A program made the position numbers and the translations under genes. Below the pieces are notes generated by a model that was not told the DNA's origin, made no database searches, and worked only from the letters and a program-made list of their open reading frames with translations. A stretch of DNA of 64,000 nt from Ampelomyces quisqualis (taxonomy: Eukaryota; Ascomycota; Dothideomycetes; Pleosporales; Phaeosphaeriaceae): contig JAGTXZ010000020.1 of assembly GCA_018398575.1 (NCBI GenBank), positions 1,178,001-1,242,000 of the forward strand. The letters are read 5' to 3'. Shown here piece after piece: positions 56,444-64,000 of the stretch. Position 1 is the stretch's first letter. Each line of letters starts with the position of its first letter.

Positions 56444-57424
56444 ATGCCTTCCAACAGAAGCAAGAACATCATCATCACCGGTGGCGCCCGTGGCATCGGA
56501 CGCTGCACGACGCGGCACCTGCTTGCGCAGCCCCAACAACACAAAGTCTTCATCGTCGACTTCGACTTTGACGAGACGACTTACTGTGCAGAGCAACACC
56601 TCGCCGCTTATGCTCCGCGTGTCAGCTACTCTATTACCAACCTCCGCAACCCGGACGAGATCCGAGCAGCTGTGGCAAAAGCAGCCGATTTTTTTGGCGG
56701 TCGTATCGATGTTCTAATCAACAACGCTGGTATCGCAAGAGGTTTCTTTAGTGCAGGCAATGGGACGATGGAAGATATTGCCACTGCCGAACAGTGGCAA
56801 GCTTACATCGACACTAACCTCAGCGCGCCTTTCTACATAAGCCAAGCTGTTATCCCGTATATGAAGAGCCCGAACAGCCAGAAGGAACCTATCGATCGCT
56901 CCAACGACCTGAAGCGCACAGAAGAGTTCGACCACCTACCTCTTAATTTACACGGCGATGACAAGCTTGATGAGGGAGGTTGCATCATCAACATTTCTTC
57001 GTTCCGTGCCCATCAATCCGACCCCGACTGCGAAGGTTATGCCGCTTCGAAAGGCGGCGTTCTTGCGCTCACGCAAGCCATGTCCATCTCCTGTCAACGC
57101 TGGGGTATCCGTGTCATGGCCATTTCTCCCGGCTGGGTCAGCGTTCAACACGAGTGCAAGGCTCGCGACGAGGAATCGGCGGCGCTGCAGAATGGATCAT
57201 ACAGAAAAATCGCGCCACATGAACCTGAAGCCTTGGCCCAGCGCATGAAGTCCTGGGCTAGTGATCTCCCCGATATCCATCACAGACAGCACCCGGCAGG
57301 GCGTGTAGGACGAGGTGAGGATCTAGCAGAGATGGTCGACTATGTAATAGGTGCAGGGTTTTTGAGTGGACAGGAATTGATACTGGATGGTGGAGCGAAC
57401 CGGAGGAAGAATCCGAATATATAA
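56444..57424 (+). CDS. Short-chain dehydrogenase/reductase
   Basis: An intronless classical SDR of 326 aa. The NAD(P)-binding motif TGGARGIG lies at residues 11-18, and NNAGIA is near residue 93. The catalytic Ser is in INISSF, and the Tyr/Lys pair is in YAASKGG. SPGWV follows the active site, and a C-terminal GQELILDGG closes the fold, as is usual for the family. An acidic residue after strand 2 (VDFDFDE) suggests a preference for NAD over NADP. An insert of about 30 residues (PNSQKEPIDRSNDLKRTEEF) before the Ser is longer than normal. Substrate unknown. The ATG at 56444 is chosen because upstream in-frame starts are non-ATG. Confidence 0.9.
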   Translation: MPSNRSKNIIITGGARGIGRCTTRHLLAQPQQHKVFIVDFDFDETTYCAEQHLAAYAPRVSYSITNLRNPDEIRAAVAKAADFFGGRIDVLINNAGIARGFFSAGNGTMEDIATAEQWQAYIDTNLSAPFYISQAVIPYMKSPNSQKEPIDRSNDLKRTEEFDHLPLNLHGDDKLDEGGCIINISSFRAHQSDPDCEGYAASKGGVLALTQAMSISCQRWGIRVMAISPGWVSVQHECKARDEESAALQNGSYRKIAPHEPEALAQRMKSWASDLPDIHHRQHPAGRVGRGEDLAEMVDYVIGAGFLSGQELILDGGANRRKNPNI

Positions 57425-58456
57425 CATTTCCTATGCGCTTGAGGCGACGTCTGCTGTGGACCAGAGGATTGTATGATCAACATGAACGGGGTCCCAACAG
57501 TTGAGTAATGCAGCTACCTGATGTGGTAACATGTGCGATTCCAGAAGAAGGTTGCAATGTTGCCAAGTTGAGTGTAGCCGCAGGCAGTCCCAGCGTTTTC
57601 AGATCGAACGCATCTCAGCAAACCTTATGAGCTAGCTGTTTACGTGTATACAAATGTATCTTCTGTTCATGTGCCACCCACCATACCGGTATGCTTTAGT
57701 GGAAGAGATACTCGGTCATTGGCTCTGAGACCAACAGAGACTTCTTCTGTCTTACATACCACCAATATCTACTATCATTGTGTTGGACGTCTCGCACGTA
57801 TTCTGAATACCTCATTGCTCATTCGAGGCCTTCAATTCTGGTCCATATTTGTGGACCCGCAGAGAACAATCACTGCTGAGGAAAGACATATAATACAGCG
57901 TGCCTGTGGCACTGTTGCTCAGAAATAGGCAGTTATATACACACGCAAGATGATGGCATAGTATAGCGACTGTGGTTGAGGATACCTGGGCAGTGGGAGG
58001 GCAGTTGACGATCAAGTTGAACAAAAAGCACTCAGCAAGCATGTGGCTGATGAAGATCTTGTGTGAAATTTACCATGCTATTCGGTGTACATATATATCA
58101 TGCATGATTTGCAAAGAAGACATAAGCTGAGAAACAATCTGCGAACGAGCTATGAATTGGCGGCATGTCAAGGACGAAACACGGGATTTGTGGCCAGTCA
58201 AAGCTCAATACAGGACGCTTATCTTCCAGCTCTGCCAACCTAGTCATGAGCGGTTGTCTGGATCTACGAATAGCTGATCCTAGCTGTGGCGCAAGACTCC
58301 CAGCGGTTCGGTTTCAAATCGTGCAAAGACAAGTGTCATGTTGCATTTCTGTTGTCTATGAACGAAGACAACGATTGAACCAAGGCATGGAGTGCAACAA
58401 TCCAGGCAAGGAGCGAGGCGTGCCATACCAAAATTTGCTCCGACTTATTGGCACGA
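57425..58456. other. Convergent intergenic region
   Basis: About 1 kb between the 3' ends of the SDR gene and LSM6. Open frames at 57644-57928 and 58165-58485 have no domain and weak codon character. No RNA gene seen. Confidence 0.5.
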
Positions 58457-58824
58457 TCAAGCATTGTCCGCGCATATGTATGTGACTAACACAAGGGTCA
58501 GCGGAAGCAACGTACCCAGGATACTTAGTAGCGAACCATTGTTGCCGCGAACGAAAGCATCACCCCAACTGCGAACCACGCGTCCTTCAGCGAACTCCTT
58601 ACATCGCTCAAGCGCAATGTTCATGTAGCCATCGACGGATTGCAAATCACCTGAGCAATGTCAGAAACGACGCTGTAAAATGTCCCTATTCACAAACCTT
58701 TGTAGACGATGCCAGAGTTGAGCTTGACGGTGACGGGAGCGCCGATGATCTCGCTCAAGAAGCCACTGGGGTCTCTAGAATCACCCACAACATCGGGTGC
58801 TGGGCTGTCACCATTGGTGGACAT
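58457..58824 (-). CDS. LSM6: U6 snRNA-associated Sm-like protein LSm6
   Basis: Three exons, 58698-58824, 58537-58650 and 58457-58485, encode 89 aa. Introns are 47 and 51 bp; the second is a multiple of three with no stop. Left unspliced it would add 17 hydrophobic residues inside the Sm2 motif. Spliced, the Sm1 region (FLSEIIGAPVTVKLNSGIVY, then GDLQSVDGYMNIAL) and Sm2 (AFVRGNNVTYICA) are complete. LSm6 is a ring subunit of the nuclear Lsm2-8 complex that binds the U6 3' end and of the cytoplasmic Lsm1-7 decapping complex. The N-terminal 18 residues are a short polar extension. It shares a 336-bp divergent promoter with the Rad60-like gene. Confidence 0.94.
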
Positions 58825-59160
58825 GGCGACTCTTGGTAGGATGGAGTCGGAGGGACAATCTGTGAGGCTAGTGGAGAGACGGTGCAAAGCGAAGATATGG
58901 ATGATCCGGATGAGAGCTGCAGTGGTGGTCGATCACATGTGTCGCTCCGAGGGCACGTGGTTGCCGTGAGTTAAGACTGGGGTAAAGACGTTCCGGACGC
59001 ACGGGCCAGTACCTAAAGCGCGGGCAGGTGATTTCGTGTTGCTAGCCCCACCACACTTCACTTCCCCCAACATGCTGCCTCGCATGAGGGTGAGAGTGAG
59101 CGCCAGCACGACTAGCATAGTCTCTTACAATGCGCCAAAACCAATGCTCTCGACAGATTC
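58825..59160. promoter_or_regulatory. Divergent promoter between LSM6 and the Rad60-like gene
   Basis: A 336-bp gap between opposite start codons. No specific motif recognised. Confidence 0.5.
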
Positions 59161-60691
59161 ATGATGGATACGACTCCAGGCGCACCGGCGCCCAAAAAAC
59201 GGTCACTGTTCAAGCGTGCAGCCTGGCAAGATGCGCCCAAGAACGAGGGGGAGGACATGTTCAGTCACGCCAATGAGTTCAGCAGCATCGTTGCAGAGCG
59301 GAACAGACTACAGGCAGAGAAACGTAAGAAGGCCGACGAAGAGAGGAAGAAGAAAGAGGCAGTCACGGGCAGGAAGCGCCGCAAGGCGTCTGACAGCCAA
59401 CACGATGGCAGCGAAGAACCCAGGTTTCCCAGCAGCGGTTCAGGTAGCTCTGTACGAGCCAGTCGATACAGGGAAGGCAGCGAATCGTACGTCTTGATCC
59501 CATCTGCGGGCGTCCGGCATGAAGCATGGCGACTGACTTTGTTATGGACCCAGCAGGACACCACTCTCTCCTTCGCATGCTTACGCGCGCAATCTTCCAG
59601 ATTCACCCTTGCGCGCGGTCCCAGACTACCCACCCGAGTCTCTAGCCGCTCGCTATGACACACTCGCCCAGTCGAATACGTTGCACCTTTCCTCCCGCAT
59701 AGAGCCGCTCGTCATCGATCTAGGTGATTCTGATTCGGATGATGTCGATAACAAAGTCGGCCAATTGTCGTCCAGAATGGAATGCAACTATAGAACGCCC
59801 GCACAGGCCCCAAGACATGTGCCCACAAAAGACGATGAGGAGCTTGAGGAGGTGCTGGACCCTGCGTTGGCGGCTCTGGCAGCACGAGCGCGAGAAAGAG
59901 CCGCCAACATGGCACGCACAGCTGCCGCGACCTCTTCAATTGGCGGTGAAGCCGTCAAGGCCCCCATTGCACAACTCTTTATTAGTCCAGAGATACCTGA
60001 CTCGAAACCTTTGATGGTCAAGGTGCGCATAGACAGCACATTGGCGAGAACACGCCTGGCATGGTGCGAGAAGCAGGGCTTCTCCGCCGAGAAGGCTAAA
60101 GATGTCTACTTCACTTGGAAGGACACCCGCGTCTATGACAGCACGACCATCAAACGTTTGGGCATACAGGTCGACAAAAATGGCAACGTTTCAGTTGATG
60201 GCGACTCCAACATCTACGATGATGTGAATTTGCCCAAGGTCCACGTGCAGGCCTGGACAGACACACTCTTCCAGCAACACAAACGGGAACAGGCTGCTGC
60301 GGCTGCGGCTAAGAAGAAGGCCGCCGAACCGCAACCTGTTGTCGAAGAAAGAACCCCGACGCCAGAACCAGCACCAAAAGTGAAGAAGATACGGCTGATC
60401 ATGAAGGCAAAAGGCAAGGAGGATTTCAGGCTCTCTGTCAATCCGGTAGGTGAATCTGTCAGCACTGCTGTAGCTAGACTCATTACTACATGTTACCGAA
60501 TCAGTGTACTAACTTTCTTTCATCAGGACAGTACGTTTGCTCACATTGCGGATGCCTACAAACAAAAGAGGGAGATCGATCAGTCCCAGCCAATCACTCT
60601 CATGTTCGATGGCGAGCGGCTAGTCCCGATGGATAGCATCATAGATTCTGAGGTCGAAGACATGGATTCTATTGACGTCTTTTTCAAGTGA
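59161..60691 (+). CDS. Rad60/Esc2/NIP45-type SUMO-like domain protein
   Basis: Exons are 59161-59486, 59557-60445 and 60527-60691 (introns 70 and 81 bp), encoding about 459 aa. The second intron (60446-60526) is in frame and stop-free, so it can be mistaken for coding sequence. Residues 1-100 are basic with Lys/Glu runs (ERKKKEAVTGRKRRKASD). A SUMO-interaction-like stretch (PLVIDLGDSDSDD) follows near residue 150. The C-terminal 75 residues form a Rad60-type SUMO-like domain (IRLIMKAKGKEDFRLSVN, then TFAHIADAYKQKR, ITLMFDGERLVPMDSI, ending DSIDVFFK). Relatives work with the Smc5/6 complex and SUMO machinery in recombination repair in the nucleus. A second, less clear SUMO-like domain may lie at about residues 240-320 (KPLMVKVRIDSTLARTRLAW). 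Confidence 0.85.
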
Positions 60692-61616
60692 GTCCTTTAC
60701 TGGACTGTACTCGCACCCTTGGCGAAGGATCCGTAAACTGTAGTGTCGTAGTTCTTGGCAGTTGAGCGCGACGTTGGTGCAATATTGATCGCTTCAGAAC
60801 TCAGAATCAGAAATAATTTCCTACTTCTTATGTTTTGCTTCTACCATACACTGAAAGATGTATTTCTCCTATCTTTATAATGGAAGCTATTATACAACAA
60901 GATCTTAATATTCTGTAGCTGCTACGCTAAATAAGTTGTTACTTGTGTGCCTATTTATGGTATGGTATAGCATAGTAGTACTACAGTATAAATTATACTT
61001 GTTCCCTGAATACTTTACCTAACATGATAAAGCGTTGGCAATGCCATTGTATTCCAAGTGTCAGGGCCAGTTCTCAAAAGTGAGCTATTTAGTGCAGGTA
61101 CCAAATTGCGTCGCGACCGTAGAGCCACGAGACGGGTCAAGTTGTCTTGCCGTCCGATGGACCCCCTGATTTGATTTCAGTGGAAGATTGTAACCCGGTG
61201 GAATTCCCTCCGAGTTTGACTGAAAATGCGCAAACGGACATTACAGGGTGCATGGCTCATGTTGTTCCTCCAATGAAGCGTTTTCCCCAACAGCCCTCGT
61301 CTAACTTGACGCGAGCTGAGACGACCGCCTGCAGCAACGACGCTTCTCGTCGTCACTCAATCTACTCGTATACCGCTCGCTGGCCTGGCACGGTGGAATG
61401 TGCAGACTGAACCCCGCCTGGGAGTAGAGGTCTAGCAATATGAGCGCAGCGCCATCGACCTCGCCACGGACTAGGCGAGATGTCTAGTCACACCTGGACG
61501 GTACTTGTTTGGGTGTTGTTCAGTTGCCGACACAGTGTACAAGATGGGGCGTGAGTCGGCATGGTCGTTGGTCAAGTTGGCTGTGGATTTGGTCCATCAC
61601 ACCCTCATCATCAACC
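60692..61616. other. Intergenic region with AT-rich centre
   Basis: About 925 bp. The part at 60800-61010 is AT-rich and low in complexity. No gene is supported. The pectate lyase promoter must lie near the right end. Confidence 0.5.
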
Positions 61617-62929
61617 ATGAAGCTCTCTACATGCCTGTTCCTGCTGGTGGCATCACTCGTATCGGCATCGCCTGCGCCGTTTGCTAAACAGGGGACGGCA
61701 AGTGCGCTTCAGAAGCGAGCGGGCATAAGCGACGCTGCTGACATTGGCTATGCGACTCAAAATGGCGGGTGAGTGTCGGTCAGAAGGTGTCTGTCGTGTG
61801 TTCCATGCTGAGTCGGCTTCCAGGACCACGGGAGGTGCTGGTAGCCCTACTACGACCGTCAGCACGTTGGCTCAGCTCTCGGCTGCGGCTGCAGTGACGG
61901 GCCCTCAGGTGATTGTACTTGAGGGCGCCATCAGTGGCGCGGCATTAGTCAATGTCACGTCGAGCACAACTATTGTTGGCAAGGCTGGGAGCTGTGAGTC
62001 CAGCATGATTACGGGTTGTCGATGCCGTTGCGCTGACGTTGAACGAAGCCTTGACGGGCATCGGGCTGCAGATAATGGGGCAGAAGAATGTCATCATCAG
62101 AAACGTAAAGATTGGCAAGGTGCTCGCTGCCTATGGCGACGGCATACGGATTTTCAAATCAACCAATGTCTGGATTGACCATTGCGACGTCTCTGGCGAC
62201 GAGACCGCCGGCAAGGACACCTACGATGGTGCGTAACCGTCTCTCCTCCCCCCAATACCACCGACTAACCCCCCCTCGTGCCCAGGACTCATCGATCTCT
62301 CGCACGCAGCAGACTTTGTGACCATTTCGCACACCTACTTTCACAACCACGTAAGTCTCACCACCACCCCCCCCCCCAGAACCGGTGCTCGATTGATGCC
62401 GACGACTAACCCAGCCACGCCCGTGTCTAGCACAAGGGCACATTGGTAGGCCACAGTGACAAAAACGCCGGCGAAGATACCGGACACCTCCGCGTAACGT
62501 ACGCCAACAACTACTTTTACAAAGTGGGCTCGCGCGGCCCCTTGGTCCGCTTTGGAACCGCCCACGTGTACAACCAGTACTACAACGAGCAAGACACGGG
62601 TATCAACACGCGCATGGGAGCCCAAGTGTTGGTCGAGAGCACCGTGTTTGAGAACTCGGGGAAGAAAATGGTGTACAGCGAGTCGAGTAGCGCGATTGGG
62701 TAGGTGCCAGATCCATGGGGCGTCGTGTGGTTTGAAACTCAATGGGACTGACTTCCTACCGTGTAGATATGCTGCCGTGTCTGACACGGTGTTTGGCGGT
62801 CAGAGCAAGAATACGGCGCAGCCAGGGTCTCTCACGGCAACTAGCTTCCCCTACAGGTACTCGCTGCTAGGATCGGCCAATGTCAAGGCTTCGGTCACAA
62901 AGGAAGCGGGCCAGACTCTGACCTTCTGA
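61617..62929 (+). CDS. Secreted pectate lyase, polysaccharide lyase family 1
   Basis: Six exons, 61617-61768, 61824-61993, 62049-62228, 62286-62350, 62431-62699 and 62767-62929, encode 332 aa; all five introns are GT-AG (55-80 bp). A signal peptide (MKLSTCLFLLVASLVSASPA) is followed by a possible Kex2 site (LQKRA). The parallel beta-helix fold shows in repeated strands (QKNVIIRNVKI, TNVWIDHCDVSGD, DFVTISHTYFHNH). The calcium-binding Asp cluster lies in DHCDVSGDETAGKDTYDGL. The usual RAPxxR active-site motif reads RGPLVR, keeping both arginines and the Pro. The enzyme cleaves de-esterified homogalacturonan by beta-elimination during plant-wall breakdown. Intron 4 contains a run of about ten cytosines. 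Confidence 0.93.
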
Positions 62930-63084
62930 ATGTGTTTCAAGACCGTTGGCGAAAGCTCACAGTGGTCACTCCTCTTTCTTGTCTATACTTGGTTGAAGAT
63001 GTCTAGCTTTGTTACAACTCTGTAGGCGGAACGGCAAGGCAGTTGATAAGGACTGTAATGTAGGACAAAGGTAGGCACATGTGA

Positions 63085-64000
63085 TTATTCAATGATCTCT
63101 AGCTCGCCCTGCCTATGCTTGGCAAAAGTATCTTTGTGTTCTTCCCACAGTCTCAGCAGCTCACTCATGTACTTTCCGTGAAGCTCATTGATGTGCTCAT
63201 GATCCGGATGTTTGTCCTGCACGACTCGGATAGGCCGACCGACAACAATGTTGATGGGTCTTCGGTAGGGCATCATGCCAACGTCATAGTTAAAGATGCC
63301 GCGAGCATGGAAAATGGGTACAGTGAAACCCATGACCTTCTTGACCAACAACTGAAACTTGTGCACGTAGGGATGGGAGTCGGTGTCCAATTGATCGTAG
63401 ACGTCGTTTTCGCCAAAGGCGAGGACGGGAACGAGGTCGGCACCAGTGCGGATGGCCATCTTGACGAAGCCCTTACGCCGGCGCAAAACAAGGCGGGTGG
63501 TTCCTGGACGGGCATCGAGTGATTCGCGAGCGCCGCCTACGACGATGGTAATGGCGCGACCCATGCCCTCGCCGTTCTGGCCGCCCTTGGAAAGGATGTT
63601 CTCGCACGACTCGCGGGACACCGAAGCCATGCCCAGACGGAGGGCATACTCGCGGTAGACGGGGTAGCGGAAGTTGGAATCGAGCGTGAGCAAGGCGTTT
63701 GTGATGCCCGGGAAGAGCTGCGAGAAGCCCAGCGCTTCCGTGGCAAAGGCGGCAAAGGCGCCATGGGATATGATGCCGTGCGGGTGGTAGCCAAAGATGT
63801 ATTTCCGCGTGGGCGCCAGCTCTTGTGAGCGGTGAAGGCGGGCGGGGAAGTACGAGGCAAAGAGAGACCAGATGGGAAGGCGGCGCAGGCGGTCGCTGCG
63901 GAAGGACAGCTCTCCGGAGGTGCCGGCGTTGGAGAAGAGCACGTAGACGGTGTACGGCAGGAGCACGGGCCATAGGAGGGGGATGCTGCAGAGGAAGAAG
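63085..64000 (-). CDS. Diacylglycerol O-acyltransferase, DGAT2 type (partial)
   Basis: The frame runs from the TAA at 63085 to the right edge of the window without a start, so the N-terminus is missing; 304 codons are visible. The DGAT2/MGAT hallmark YHPHGIISHGAFAAF is present, followed by a PGI-containing segment, GGARE in the mid part and FGENDVYDQ. A hydrophobic stretch at the window edge (SIPLLWPVLLPYTVYVLF) fits the family's membrane anchor. The protein makes triacylglycerol from diacylglycerol and acyl-CoA at the ER and lipid droplets (yeast Dga1). The C-terminus (HRQGELEIIE) lacks a long tail. Confidence 0.92.
   Translation of the reverse strand, partial: FFLCSIPLLWPVLLPYTVYVLFSNAGTSGELSFRSDRLRRLPIWSLFASYFPARLHRSQELAPTRKYIFGYHPHGIISHGAFAAFATEALGFSQLFPGITNALLTLDSNFRYPVYREYALRLGMASVSRESCENILSKGGQNGEGMGRAITIVVGGARESLDARPGTTRLVLRRRKGFVKMAIRTGADLVPVLAFGENDVYDQLDTDSHPYVHKFQLLVKKVMGFTVPIFHARGIFNYDVGMMPYRRPINIVVGRPIRVVQDKHPDHEHINELHGKYMSELLRLWEEHKDTFAKHRQGELEIIE

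Noticed and set aside
45677..64000. A secondary-metabolite or other gene cluster
   Set aside because: No core synthase, transporter or regulator group is present; neighbouring functions are unrelated housekeeping genes.
1..64000. CRISPR arrays, rRNA or tRNA genes
   Set aside because: No regular spaced repeats, rRNA-like blocks or foldable cloverleaf were seen; the only T-arm-like motif is at about 44231-44265.

Overview
The window is a piece of a filamentous ascomycete chromosome. Genes are densely packed on both strands and split by short GT-AG introns (mostly 47-80 bp). Marker proteins are typical of Pezizomycotina (PalF, Pch2, Fcf1, HIS1 of the fungal type, a plant-cell-wall pectate lyase). 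Repeats carry many C-to-T type changes (in-frame TAG/TAA), the trace left by repeat-induced point mutation (RIP). Protein wording and gene style suggest Dothideomycetes, probably Pleosporales; this is an inference from recall, not from a search. All exon coordinates given were worked out by hand from splice sites and reading frames.

Layout. 0.3-13 kb: mevalonate kinase, the G-patch protein PXR1, a small coiled-coil protein, the pH-signalling arrestin palF, the meiotic AAA+ ATPase Pch2 and a CSC1-type membrane channel with two GC-AG introns. 13-21 kb: an F-box gene interrupted by two in-frame TAG codons, about 3 kb with no recognisable gene, and a poorly resolved small gene. 21-36.5 kb: a Gfo/Idh/MocA oxidoreductase, a Cys-rich single-pass membrane protein, a superoxide-dismutase-like mitoribosomal protein, a helical-domain protein, a large SNF2/RING protein of the Irc20/SHPRH type and a THOC5-like mRNA-export subunit. 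36.5-45.6 kb: a transposon island with a MITE flanked by TA, a decayed hAT element, a 247-bp inverted-repeat element with 5-bp direct repeats and a decayed Ty3/gypsy gag-protease piece. An intact ankyrin-repeat gene sits inside the island. 45.6-64 kb: HIS1, a Csi2-like protein, FCF1, the SDH assembly factor SDH6, a DAHP synthase, a secreted Ser/Thr-rich protein, an SDR dehydrogenase, LSM6, a Rad60/Esc2-like SUMO-domain protein, a pectate lyase and a DGAT2 acyltransferase that runs off the right edge.

The genes do not form an operon or a biosynthetic cluster. They are independent housekeeping functions: sterol and lipid synthesis, ribosome biogenesis, mitochondrial translation and respiration, amino-acid synthesis, RNA processing and genome maintenance. 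A few look lineage-specific (the secreted protein, the ankyrin protein, the F-box relic). Several neighbours are divergent pairs that share promoters: PXR1/coiled-coil, Pch2/CSC1, Cys-rich membrane protein/mitoribosomal protein, Csi2-like/FCF1, secreted protein/SDR and LSM6/Rad60-like. I found no new multi-gene system. The most unusual signals are the repeat island, the double-amber F-box gene and the unusual intron choices.
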